Assembly (NCBI RefSeq): GCF_947301925.1
Contig: NZ_CAMYUE010000002.1
Location: forward strand, 316,131-380,130
DNA from: an uncultured Ruminococcus sp.
GTDB taxonomy: Bacteria > Bacillota > Clostridia > Oscillospirales > Ruminococcaceae
Length of the DNA stretch: 64,000 nt
Reading direction: 5' to 3'
The notes below the pieces were generated by a model, which was given only the letters and a program-made list of their open reading frames with translations, did not search any database and was not told the origin of the DNA. Positions 43,753 through 51,880 of the stretch are shown piece after piece. The number at the start of each line of letters is the position of its first letter. Positions within the stretch are counted from its first letter, which is position 1. The translations under genes were made by a program, and so were the position numbers.

Positions 43753-44818
43753 ACACAACATATCCCTTATATGATTCGTCGCACAGCTCCCTGCAGAAGC
43801 TGTTTGAATCCGTATTCTCATCAAGTATCCACGAGGTCTCAACCTGCTGACAGCCGTAGTTCTTCAGCCTGTCATAGACCTTGCTTATAAGCGCAAGCGG
43901 CAGTCCCGAGCCGCGGTACTCCTCAATGACGCCGTACTCCATGACCTTTGCGGTCTTTATTCTGTTGCCGCGGAGGATATTGCGGAAAAAGTGCTTCGTG
44001 CCGAATATCTCTCCCCTTTCCGCAAGCTCGTTATAGTCGGGATACCACATTATGAAGCCCACGGGATTTCCGTCCTTAAACGCGAAAATGAGGGAGTCCT
44101 CCTTCATGAACAGGAAAAGGGTCTTCAGCATCTCAGCGTCGTCCTCATACTGCCTGCGGTAGTAATACCTGTGACCTGTAAAGCAGGCGTTATTCAGATC
44201 GGTGTATATCTCCGAATACTTTCCGAACTCCTTCTTATCAAAGAAGCGGAACTCATAGTTCCTGTCCAGCTTTGCCAGCAGGCTCCTGTATCTGGAAAGT
44301 CTGCTGTCGAGGCTGTGGGTGAAGTAGGAATTCAGCTTTATCTCCTCACAGCCCATGCTGCGGAAATAATCGTTGTAGTATACGGGATTTCCGGGAGACG
44401 AAAAGGAGTTCTTCTCATCATAGTGGGAATCCAGAAAGCCCAGACCGTAGTTTACATGACCCGAAAGGCCTATGACTATCCTCTTGCAGCCCAGCTTCCT
44501 TCCCAGCTCTGCAGTCTCACTCACAAGGAGCTCCGCCGCACTCTGCATACCGGGTAGGGACTCGAAAAAGCACAGCTGTATATATTCGGGCAGCTCCTTC
44601 GTATAGGCAGCCACCCCCTGACAGACTGTTTTTCCGCCGTCGATGATATTTATGGGATAGATCTCCATATTCTCGGTAAAATGCAGCTTTCCCGAGAATA
44701 TCTCCTTCAGCATGAAGTAGTTGTTGTCCACATACAGGCCGTCCCTGCGGTACAGTTCCTTCCTGAAGCGCAGGAAGTCACGCCGTCCCTTTTTATCCCT
44801 GACGATCTCAGCCTTCAT
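43733..44818 (-). CDS. GNAT-family acyltransferase (operon gene 3)
   Basis: The ATG at 44818 overlaps the ACP stop (ATGA) and is preceded by AGGGA, so an in-frame extension upstream is rejected. The 361-aa product begins MKAEIVRDKKGRRDFLRF. Its second half has the GNAT fold: LIFAFKDGNPVGFIMWYPD (strand 4), AKVMEYGVIEEYRGSGLPLAL (acyl-CoA-type pyrophosphate loop R-G-S-G) and VETSWILDENTDSNSFC. It may use the phosphopantetheine arm of the adjacent carrier protein instead of CoA. It is not close to the next gene in sequence, although both are GNAT-fold. Cytoplasmic. Confidence 0.75.
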   Translation of the reverse strand: MKAEIVRDKKGRRDFLRFRKELYRRDGLYVDNNYFMLKEIFSGKLHFTENMEIYPINIIDGGKTVCQGVAAYTKELPEYIQLCFFESLPGMQSAAELLVSETAELGRKLGCKRIVIGLSGHVNYGLGFLDSHYDEKNSFSSPGNPVYYNDYFRSMGCEEIKLNSYFTHSLDSRLSRYRSLLAKLDRNYEFRFFDKKEFGKYSEIYTDLNNACFTGHRYYYRRQYEDDAEMLKTLFLFMKEDSLIFAFKDGNPVGFIMWYPDYNELAERGEIFGTKHFFRNILRGNRIKTAKVMEYGVIEEYRGSGLPLALISKVYDRLKNYGCQQVETSWILDENTDSNSFCRELCDESYKGYVVYEKEIG

Positions 44819-45048
44819 ATTCCCTGCTTCTCCGCAAGAGCTCCAACCATATCGCACATCTCGCCCACCGTAGTAAGGTGGCGGTACTGCTCCTCGTCAA
44901 GCTCTATGCCGAACCTCTCCTCAACGATACAGATGAGGTTCATCAGGTCGAAGGAGCTGAGTCCCAGATCCCTGCGGATATTCATATCGGGAGCGATATC
45001 TGTGATACCGTATTCCTCCTCCAGCACCTTCTTCATTATCTCAAACAT
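44815..45048 (-). CDS. Acyl carrier protein (operon gene 2)
   Basis: This 77-aa acidic helical protein has the carrier motif IRRDLGLSSFDLMNLICIVEE. Ser32 is the expected 4'-phosphopantetheine site; the usual Asp before it is Ser here. The loop and helix 3 (ELDEEQYRHLTTVGEM) match ACPs. It overlaps the ligase gene by 8 nt and the acyltransferase gene by 4 nt, so it is dedicated to this operon and is not the fatty-acid-synthase ACP. No phosphopantetheinyl transferase lies in the operon, so the host AcpS or Sfp-type enzyme must activate it. Confidence 0.9.
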   Translation of the reverse strand: MFEIMKKVLEEEYGITDIAPDMNIRRDLGLSSFDLMNLICIVEERFGIELDEEQYRHLTTVGEMCDMVGALAEKQGI

Positions 45049-46630
45049 ACAGATCCCTCTTTATCTTTTTGGAGCTGTTCTTCTCAAACTCACAGCTCAT
45101 TATCTCATAGTCGTCTATGCGCATATAGTCGGGGAGCTCACTGTTGAGCGCCTTTAAAGCCCCGGCAAGGCCGTCCCCGTTCTCCCCGTCCTTCAGTACT
45201 ATCAGAGCCTTCAGTATAGTGCTTCTGCCTGCGGACTTCCGCGGCACCGCAAGGCTCTCCCTGACGCAGGGGATCGCGTTTATCCTGTCCTCAAGGTACT
45301 CGGGAGGCACGTTTTTGCCGTTTTCCAGTATGATAAGGTTCTTTTTCCTGCCCGTGACATATATGAGCCTGCCCCTGGTATAGCCTATATCTCCCGTAGC
45401 CAGCCAGCCGTCCTTCATACATTTTTCCGTGGCTTCCCCGTTCTTGTAGTAGCCCAGCATAACACTGGGACCCTTTACCAGTATCTCGCCGTCGTCGGCT
45501 ATCTTGACGTCGATGTGCTTCATTATGGTGCCTGCGCTGCCGGGAGCATTGTTGCAGGTCCTGCTGACCGCAATGGTAGGAGCGCACTCCGTCAGTCCGT
45601 AGCCGTTGAGTATGGTTATGCCAAGCTGCCCGAACTTCTCCACCACGCCGCTTCCAAGAGGAGCTCCGCCGTTGACCACAAGTCTCAGCCGCTTGTTTAT
45701 GAAGCTGCCGAAAAAGATATGCCGCAGATCAATATGGAAGCGCAGGAAGAAGCTGCTAACCGCTATCATGCGCCTGAATGTCTTTTCCTTGCCGCGGCGT
45801 TTCACCTCGCGGATAATGCCATCGTACATGGCCCCTATGACCATGGGGACAGCGCCGAAGAAATACGGATCGAAGGTCTTGACGTCCTTCATGAACCTTT
45901 TCAGCGAAAGACACAGGCAGAGCGTAGTGCCGTTGTAAAGAGTCGCCAGCATACAGGGATTGAAGCCGTAGGTGTGGTTCATGGGCAGGAACGCCAGTGT
46001 AGGCGTTTTCAGCACGTTGTTTTCCAGAGTGCCGCGGACATTGACAATAACGTTGTACTGACTGAGCATAACGCCCTTCATCTCGCCGTCCGTGCCCGAT
46101 GTGGAGGCCAGCACCGCAAATCTGTCCTTGTCGGTATCCTTCACCTCGTCAAAGAACTCCTCCACCGATACCTTTTCGCCGATAATGCCGCTGTACTCCC
46201 TGTCAATATTTATTGCCGTCACCCCGCCGCGGAGCTTGCCGGCGGTCTTGTCCGTGCAGAACACAGCGTCAACGTCGAACCGCCCGAGACAGTCCGCTAT
46301 GGTATCCCCGTCCAGTTCCCTGTCTATGGGAACTATCACGCTGTCCAGCACAGCAGCAAGGTATATCACGATATACTCGTACCTGTTCTCTGAAACAATG
46401 GCTATATGCCGCCCCGTAAGACCGCGGCTGCCTATAAAGCGGTGCATGGCCGCTATCTCCGCGGTGAGGCGGCCGTAGGTTATACTGACGATGCTGTCCC
46501 CGTCCATATACCTGACGGCGTCTGTATCGCGTCTGTTATCGTATCTTCCCCTGATCATCTCATAGAAATTATCATAGATGACCGTATCCAGATATGGTTT
46601 ATCCACTGTATCACTCTCTCGTATGCGCAC
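45041..46630 (-). CDS. Adenylate-forming acyl-ACP/acyl-CoA synthetase-like ligase (operon gene 1)
   Basis: The 529-aa protein of the AMP-binding family has the P-loop-like VLASTSGTDGEMKGVMLSQ, core motif NGYGLTECAPTIAVSR and motif GWLATGDIGY. The hinge VTGRKKNLIILENGKNV and the C-terminal Lys in NSSKKIKRDL are also present. These enzymes activate a carboxylic acid with ATP and pass it to CoA or a carrier protein; the ACP directly downstream is the probable acceptor. The likely substrates (fatty, hydroxy or amino acid) cannot be read off. The frame opens with GTG at 46630; a GTG at 46606 with GAGAG 8 nt ahead is an alternative. First gene of the operon behind a near-consensus promoter. Confidence 0.88.
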   Translation of the reverse strand: MRIRESDTVDKPYLDTVIYDNFYEMIRGRYDNRRDTDAVRYMDGDSIVSITYGRLTAEIAAMHRFIGSRGLTGRHIAIVSENRYEYIVIYLAAVLDSVIVPIDRELDGDTIADCLGRFDVDAVFCTDKTAGKLRGGVTAINIDREYSGIIGEKVSVEEFFDEVKDTDKDRFAVLASTSGTDGEMKGVMLSQYNVIVNVRGTLENNVLKTPTLAFLPMNHTYGFNPCMLATLYNGTTLCLCLSLKRFMKDVKTFDPYFFGAVPMVIGAMYDGIIREVKRRGKEKTFRRMIAVSSFFLRFHIDLRHIFFGSFINKRLRLVVNGGAPLGSGVVEKFGQLGITILNGYGLTECAPTIAVSRTCNNAPGSAGTIMKHIDVKIADDGEILVKGPSVMLGYYKNGEATEKCMKDGWLATGDIGYTRGRLIYVTGRKKNLIILENGKNVPPEYLEDRINAIPCVRESLAVPRKSAGRSTILKALIVLKDGENGDGLAGALKALNSELPDYMRIDDYEIMSCEFEKNSSKKIKRDLYV

Positions 46631-46689
46631 ATCGGTACGCCTGTAATAGCAGAACTACATTCTGCACAAAAACAAAGCTGTTCACTTAT

Positions 46690-46718
46690 ATTATATCGCT
46701 GTTTCGTACAAAAGTCAA
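46690..46718 (-). promoter_or_regulatory. SigA promoter of the nine-gene radical SAM operon
   Basis: Minus strand TTGACT, 17 bp, TATAAT. It leaves about 50 nt of leader before the ligase gene, and no further promoter or terminator is seen for 10.6 kb. Confidence 0.88.
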
Positions 46719-46757
46719 GCGCAACTCAGGCATATCACCTGCTCTGAAGTATAACCA

Positions 46758-46784
46758 AAGCCCACACTGTTAACGTATGGGCTT
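46758..46784 (-). terminator. Weak terminator after fruK
   Basis: AAGCCCACAC/GTATGGGCTT hairpin with poor T-run on the minus strand, just upstream of the next promoter. Confidence 0.6.
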
Positions 46785-46802
46785 ATTATATGTATTTCCG
46801 CT

Positions 46803-47702
46803 TTACAGCTGCTCAAGGAGCTCATATATCTGTTCTTTTTTCGCCAGTCCGTCGGAAAAGGCAGTTGCACCGCCGCAGGCTGTACCAAGCTTCAGGGCGT
46901 ATTCCGTGCCGCCCTTTGCACAGCCTGCGATAAAGCCTGCAAGCATGGAATCTCCTGCGCCTACCGAATTGCGGACCGTTCCCTTGCAGGCTCCGCACTT
47001 GTGTACGGCTCCTCTTTCGTCCAGAAGCACGGCTCCCTTTTCCGCCATGGACACAAGGACGTTCCGCGCCCCCATTTCCTGAAGCCTTGCCGCATATTCC
47101 GCAGCCTCCTCATGAGTGGTTATCTCCGTCCCGAATATCTCCCCAAGCTCGTGATCGTTGGGCTTGACAAGGAAGGGAGAATACTTCAGCACGTTTACCA
47201 GCAGGTCGCCCGTAGCGTCAACAACGGTCTTTACGGCTCTGTCCGAGAGCATTTCCAGTATCCTCTCATAGGTGTCGGAGGGCAGGCTTTTCGGTATGCT
47301 GCCTGCAAGTATAAGGGTATCGCCGTCGGTGAGCCTGTCAAGCTTGTCAAACAGCTTTTTCAGCGCCGCGTCGTCTATATCGGGGCCCTGACCGTTGAGT
47401 TCGGTCTCCCCGGCAGACCTTATCTTGACATTGATACGGGAATTGCCGCGGTCAAGCCTTACGAAATCCGCCTCTATGCCCATGGAGCATACTCCCTGCT
47501 CTATGGCCTTGCCCGTAAAGCCTGCGGTAAACCCCATGGTCTTTGAAGCAACTCCCAGCTGAGCAAGCACCGCCGACACGTTTATGCCCTTGCCGCCGAA
47601 GTATATCTCCTCACGGGACGAGCGGTTCACTTTTCCAAGCTCCATGCCGTCGGTATGCACCACATAGTCTATTGCGGGATTGAAGGTAACGGTATATATC
47701 AT
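46803..47702 (-). CDS. fruK: 1-phosphofructokinase (PfkB family)
   Basis: The 299-aa protein starts MIYTVTFNPAIDYVVHTDG, the usual FruK/LacC beginning. It shows GGKGINVSAVLAQLG, ILAGSIPKSLP and FLVKPNDHELGEIFG, then the PfkB signature with catalytic Asp in NSVGAGDSMLAGFIAG. It phosphorylates fructose 1-phosphate to the 1,6-bisphosphate with ATP in the cytoplasm. The usual partners (FruR and a fructose PTS) are absent here, so the gene is isolated. Tagatose-6-phosphate kinase (LacC) is the main alternative. The start is preceded by AAAGGAG. Confidence 0.88.
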   Translation of the reverse strand: MIYTVTFNPAIDYVVHTDGMELGKVNRSSREEIYFGGKGINVSAVLAQLGVASKTMGFTAGFTGKAIEQGVCSMGIEADFVRLDRGNSRINVKIRSAGETELNGQGPDIDDAALKKLFDKLDRLTDGDTLILAGSIPKSLPSDTYERILEMLSDRAVKTVVDATGDLLVNVLKYSPFLVKPNDHELGEIFGTEITTHEEAAEYAARLQEMGARNVLVSMAEKGAVLLDERGAVHKCGACKGTVRNSVGAGDSMLAGFIAGCAKGGTEYALKLGTACGGATAFSDGLAKKEQIYELLEQL

Positions 47703-47769
47703 ATTTCATTCTCCTTTCATGTTCACTCCGATCAAATGCGCAGTAACCTTTTTGCAGCGGAAGAAATAC

Positions 47770-49029
47770 TCACCCTTCATGGGCGGCCAGCATTTTCCGC
47801 ATAGCTATCATATCAAATACATCAACTGTTCCGTCGGCGCAGAGATCCCCAGCCGAAGGGACACCGAGCTCCGCCCTGCCCAGAAGGAAGCTCTGCATCG
47901 CCGCAAGGTCTGCCGCGTTCAGTCTGCCGTCTCCGTTGACGTCGCCTCTCACAGGCTCAAAGGTGAATTCCCTGAACTGCCTGTCAAGCTCCTCATCTGA
48001 AGCGTAATAGTGATCCCATGAAAACAGTATGTTCCCCTCTGCGAGATCAGCCGCGGCAAGATAGTTCTCTCTCAGGGCAGATACAGGCTTTGCGGTCATA
48101 TCCCTGCCGAAGCATTCGTTATTTATCCAGAACGTCATTCTGCCGTCGGCGGCCTTTTTCTGAGCATCCGCCCACTGACGTATCACCGCGGGACCGTATT
48201 CCTTTCCGCCGCCGTCCTGTCCTGCATATATATCCTGCGGACGCAGTCCTCCTGCCTCTATGATATCCCTCAGAAAAGCAGTATACTGCTGAGGCCCGGA
48301 AATATCGGGATTGTAAAACGGACTTATGAGCAGGGGCTTTTCGGGGCAGCTCTCCTGCACTGCCGACACCGACGCTTTTATATTGCTGCCGATGATACGT
48401 GCGTACTCTCCGTTATCCTCTCCGAGGCAGGCAGCGTCCATATTCCATATTTCGTTGACATAATACCAGCCTGCTATCTGCTGACCGTAGCTGCCGCCGT
48501 ATCTGCTCCACATTTCGGTTATGAGATCGGCGCCGAGGCTTCCGTTTTCCTCCGACCAGTCGGCAAAAAAGCTTCCCTCGGGGACTCCCCAGCCGTATTT
48601 CCACCACATATCGTCGCTGACGGTCCCCAGCCAGAGCTTCATATCCGTATTCCTTGCAGCCTCAAGAGCCACAGCCAGCTCGTCGCCGCCGTTCTGAGAG
48701 GAGTGATATGCGGCCGTATGCTCCGAAGGGAACATACAGAAGCTCTCGGCGGAGCTGTATGCGGCAGGATCCTGAGCATTCTTCCCCTGCGGACATTCGC
48801 CCCTGACTATATCGTATACCGATTGTACGACAACGGAATCAAAGCCTGCCTCCCTTGCAGAGCAAAGCTCCTGCTCCCAGCGCTGCTGCGTCCAGTCGCG
48901 GCAGTACCAGTTCTGTATGAACGTTGCCCTGAATTTCGAGGGACGTTTCTCAGCGCTGACAGCCCTGTTCCCCGTGATACACAAGCAGCACATCATCGCC
49001 GACACAGCGGCAGCAAAAAGTCTTTTCAC
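47770..49029 (-). CDS. Secreted DUF4434-like TIM-barrel glycosidase candidate with dockerin
   Basis: I choose the GTG at 49029 because AAAGGAG lies 6 nt ahead and a signal peptide follows at once (KRLFAAAVSAMMCCLCI); an open frame upstream has no such signal. The 419-aa product has a barrel-like domain (about 25-345): RATFIQNWYCRDWTQQRWEQE, FDSVVVQSVYD, GWYYVNEIWN, PLLISPFYNPD and ILFSWDHYY. This is reminiscent of the DUF4434 family, thought to be glycoside-hydrolase-like. The Glu in YVNEIWN is a candidate acid. A dockerin closes it (DVNGDGRLNAADL, then a shortened second loop LCADGTVDVFDM). The second loop begins at Leu-Cys-Ala, so one calcium site is probably weakened. Own consensus-like promoter. 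Confidence 0.75.
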   Translation of the reverse strand: MKRLFAAAVSAMMCCLCITGNRAVSAEKRPSKFRATFIQNWYCRDWTQQRWEQELCSAREAGFDSVVVQSVYDIVRGECPQGKNAQDPAAYSSAESFCMFPSEHTAAYHSSQNGGDELAVALEAARNTDMKLWLGTVSDDMWWKYGWGVPEGSFFADWSEENGSLGADLITEMWSRYGGSYGQQIAGWYYVNEIWNMDAACLGEDNGEYARIIGSNIKASVSAVQESCPEKPLLISPFYNPDISGPQQYTAFLRDIIEAGGLRPQDIYAGQDGGGKEYGPAVIRQWADAQKKAADGRMTFWINNECFGRDMTAKPVSALRENYLAAADLAEGNILFSWDHYYASDEELDRQFREFTFEPVRGDVNGDGRLNAADLAAMQSFLLGRAELGVPSAGDLCADGTVDVFDMIAMRKMLAAHEG

Positions 49030-49075
49030 GGCAGGCTCCTTTCCGCAGCTCAACGGCCGCTTTTTCTTACCTTCA

Positions 49076-49104
49076 ATTATAGCACGTTTACGCAGTACGG
49101 TCAA
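49076..49104 (-). promoter_or_regulatory. SigA promoter of the DUF4434-dockerin gene
   Basis: Minus strand TTGACC, 17 bp, TATAAT with TGC extended -10. Confidence 0.85.
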
Positions 49105-49127
49105 CAACACCGCTGCAATAAAATGAG

Positions 49128-49163
49128 AGAAGCCCCGCCGCAGAAATGTGCAGCAGGGCTTCT
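49128..49163 (-). terminator. Terminator of the triple GH11-like gene
   Basis: AGAAGCCC/GGGCTTCT outer stem around an inner GC-rich hairpin; moderate T-run. Confidence 0.78.
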
Positions 49164-49187
49164 CATATGAAGATGGTTTTGGAAATA

Positions 49188-51647
49188 TCATGAAAGGGTC
49201 TTCAGTCTGCCGATAACGTAGGACTGAAGTGTGACTACGTCAGCCACCTCAAAGGTGCCGTTATTGTTGAGGTCATACTGCCTCTCAGCCTTTACGGGCT
49301 TGTCGGAAAGCTTGCTTACAAGCAGCTTCTTGGCGGATATCACATCAAAAGAGTCAACACAGCCGTCGTTGTTGAAGTCGCCTGCAAACACCTGATCTAT
49401 GTTCTTTTCGCCTTCGCCGCGTTCCGCCTCCGTGATATAGATATTGTTTTTGTCCACGCTGACACTGCCCTCTGCGTCCCTGACGGAAACAAAGAACTCT
49501 ATACCTCTCAGCGATCTGATATTCCCGCCTTTCCGCTCCGGCTGAGCGAGATGCCTTGACAGATTGATATGTCCCGAAAGAGCGGTGCTGTCAGCCTGCT
49601 GATCCCTTCTTACGGCAAGGAAAACGCATACGGTACTGGACGAAAAACAACCTCTATTTTCAAACAATGCCTTGTGCAGGTCGTATTCGTGACCGTCCGC
49701 GCTGTATACTCCAAGGTATTCAGAGGATAACAGAGAAGTGGAATTTGTGTTGAAGCTCGGAGGGAACAAACTGTCGAAGATATCCCCGGAAGTCATTCCC
49801 ACGCTGTTCTCAATAACATACATCGACAGCGGTTCATATGAATCTCCGCAAACCATGCTTACGGAATAACCCATGTAGTATTTTCCGTCAAAGCGGCAGC
49901 TTGCGCTGTAATCCGCCGCATAGTCCTCTTCATCCGTGATACCCACATCGACGCCGAAATCATAGCCCCCCGAGAAAGAGTTATCACACTTCATACGGGT
50001 CTCTGCCGAGAACCGTCCCTCGGTATATGCGGTCATGGAAGCCTTATAGGTGCTGTCACAGAGGAACGTATATGCGTCAATAGTGGTACTGGCGCTCTTT
50101 ATGTCCATGTCGGCATAAAGCTTCAGTGCGTCCTCGTTGTCAAGGACAGATGTGCTGTCCTCGGTAAGCTCGTTTTTCAGGACGCTGATATTGACCTTCC
50201 TTCCGTATCCCCGGGTGCCGAAGGTGATACTGCTCAGCTTCGACCCATTCAGTCCATAGTGACAGGATGCCGAGATAAGCGCATATAAGGGTATGGAGCC
50301 CTTTCTGACTTCCTGCGGAGCAGCAGGGACGTTCCGGTGAACTATATCATAACGAACAGGCCCGCCCCAGCCAAAGCCTGTCGGCATATTGAAATGATTC
50401 GTATACACCTCATACGTTTCGCCCATAAGCTCTATGCAGCCCGCATAGCCTGCCGAATACCCCATAACAGCCCATATGTCTTCTTCATCGTCGAATAACT
50501 CATAGAAGTTCATAGTCGTCTCCGGATCGGCTAAGCAAACCTTTGCGATGCACATATCATATGAGTCCGATGATGTGAACTCATAGTTGAGTCTGTAATT
50601 ATGGTCCAGCACGTTTTCGCTGCCGTCAAACACTCTTCCCGCAAACACAGAATAATGCTGTGTTTCGTCGATTTCCGCTGTAAAAGTGCCGTTCTCCATG
50701 GGAGTGACGGAGGAAGTACCGTCATCTGCGTTAAGCTCATAGTAACAGCCGCCGAGGAGCTTGCTGATATTGTTGTCATATTTCCTGTATCTGCCGTCAT
50801 CGTCTCTGAGCAGCTCTTCCTCAGGAGGCAGGCTGTCGTCCTTCACAAGGGTGCTCCGTATGAATCCGTTGCCCCTGCCATCGCAGCCGTCCATACAGAA
50901 GCCGTAGCGCTCCAGCCTTTCTCCTGCGCCTGTGAGCTTTTTCAGCTCTGTGAGATGATCGCTGAGAGGAGTACTGAATGTTTCGGGAGCCCATTCAACT
51001 GAGGAAGCGATATACTCGCCCTCCGCATTTACCGCCCAATAGGAGACCTTCCCCTCATCGGCGGCGACCTTCCTGTACAGGTCGTAGGAAATACCCCCTG
51101 CGGTGTATGTGCCAAGCTTTTCGTCGGCTGACATATCGGGAGCAGCTGTAAATCTCTCGATCACGAACAGCTCCGCGCTGCCGTTGTCAAGAGTCAGCAA
51201 AGGGCCTGCCCTGAAGTCTGTCATGCGCTGGATATTTGTAAACAGCTCCGACTGCATAACAGGAGAGTTATAGCTGTAATTATCGGGATCCGAATAAGAG
51301 GCATAGGAATAATAATTGAAGTCGTCGCAGTCGTACCAGAAGCCTGCGTAAGCTATAGTGTCTCCGCCGCCCTGAGTGGAAAACAGCGAATAGCCGCCGT
51401 TATGGCTGCATTTATTGCCTGTGCCGCCCTCGCTGAACTCATCATTGTCTACGCGCTGGTTCTCGCCGAGTCCTGTCCAGTCTATATTAAAGGCGTCAAG
51501 CACCTCCTGGGGAAAATCGGGTATATAGATCTCATGCTGTCCGCTCCCGCTTTCAGAGCCGTCTGCGGCAAACACCGCCGCTGCGGGCAGACATGAAAAT
51601 GCAAGGACGGCTGCTGTGATAACGGACAGGTGTCTTCTGAACTTCAT
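49188..51647 (-). CDS. Secreted dockerin protein with three tandem inactive GH11-like modules
   Basis: The 819-aa protein has a signal peptide (1-28), three tandem modules (about 85-270, 290-500, 520-740) and a dockerin (DFNNDGCVDSFDV, DLNNNGTFEVADV). Each module aligns with the intact GH11 xylanase encoded next door. The nucleophile strand PLIEFYIVE matches GSAELFVIE, TTMNFYELF and [17 protein letters not shown] matches GISYDLYR, GETYEVYT and GHEYDLHK. The acid/base block aligns without gaps over about 30 residues. The nucleophile Glu is E159, N380 and S608; the acid/base Glu is D253, R479 and S721. No module keeps both, so none should hydrolyse xylan. Probable role: xylan binding or scaffolding. 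The leader (about 115 nt) has a hairpin at 51677-51695. Confidence 0.8.
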   Translation of the reverse strand: MKFRRHLSVITAAVLAFSCLPAAAVFAADGSESGSGQHEIYIPDFPQEVLDAFNIDWTGLGENQRVDNDEFSEGGTGNKCSHNGGYSLFSTQGGGDTIAYAGFWYDCDDFNYYSYASYSDPDNYSYNSPVMQSELFTNIQRMTDFRAGPLLTLDNGSAELFVIERFTAAPDMSADEKLGTYTAGGISYDLYRKVAADEGKVSYWAVNAEGEYIASSVEWAPETFSTPLSDHLTELKKLTGAGERLERYGFCMDGCDGRGNGFIRSTLVKDDSLPPEEELLRDDDGRYRKYDNNISKLLGGCYYELNADDGTSSVTPMENGTFTAEIDETQHYSVFAGRVFDGSENVLDHNYRLNYEFTSSDSYDMCIAKVCLADPETTMNFYELFDDEEDIWAVMGYSAGYAGCIELMGETYEVYTNHFNMPTGFGWGGPVRYDIVHRNVPAAPQEVRKGSIPLYALISASCHYGLNGSKLSSITFGTRGYGRKVNISVLKNELTEDSTSVLDNEDALKLYADMDIKSASTTIDAYTFLCDSTYKASMTAYTEGRFSAETRMKCDNSFSGGYDFGVDVGITDEEDYAADYSASCRFDGKYYMGYSVSMVCGDSYEPLSMYVIENSVGMTSGDIFDSLFPPSFNTNSTSLLSSEYLGVYSADGHEYDLHKALFENRGCFSSSTVCVFLAVRRDQQADSTALSGHINLSRHLAQPERKGGNIRSLRGIEFFVSVRDAEGSVSVDKNNIYITEAERGEGEKNIDQVFAGDFNNDGCVDSFDVISAKKLLVSKLSDKPVKAERQYDLNNNGTFEVADVVTLQSYVIGRLKTLS

Positions 51648-51676
51648 ATGTTATTCCTCCTCTTATGCAAACGTCT

Positions 51677-51695
51677 CCTGTGGAAAAGCCACAGG
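51677..51695 (-). promoter_or_regulatory. Leader hairpin ahead of the triple GH11-like gene
   Basis: CCTGTGG/CCACAGG with a five-base loop, about 17 nt upstream of the AGGAGG site. A second helix (ATGTTTA/TAAACAT) lies further 5'. It may tune translation or stability. Confidence 0.4.
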
Positions 51696-51769
51696 TGTCT
51701 TTCTACTGATTGAACACAAATATATGTTTATTAAACTTGTAAAATTGTAAACATTATCCCATTATGTAT

Positions 51770-51798
51770 ATTATATCATGCCCGCAAAGCATTTGCAA
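51770..51798 (-). promoter_or_regulatory. SigA promoter of the triple GH11-like gene
   Basis: Minus strand TTGCAA, 17 bp, TATAAT with TGA extended -10. Confidence 0.85.
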
Positions 51799-51820
51799 GT
51801 CTTTTTTGACCCGCATCATC

Positions 51821-51850
51821 AAAAAAACTGCCGCCATTCGCAGGCGGCAG
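51821..51850 (-). terminator. Terminator of the GH11 xylanase gene
   Basis: CTGCCGCC/GGCGGCAG stem with T7 on the minus strand. Confidence 0.92.
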
Positions 51851-51880
51851 CAATCATGTATCATTTTTTCACTGAAGAAC

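Noticed and set aside
36032..46630. RiPP or polyketide cluster
   Set aside because: No precursor peptide, SPASM-type maturase, ketosynthase or thioesterase is present; the ACP and ligase stand alone.
49188..51647. Active multi-domain xylanase
   Set aside because: Although the GH11 landmarks are present, none of the three modules keeps both catalytic glutamates.
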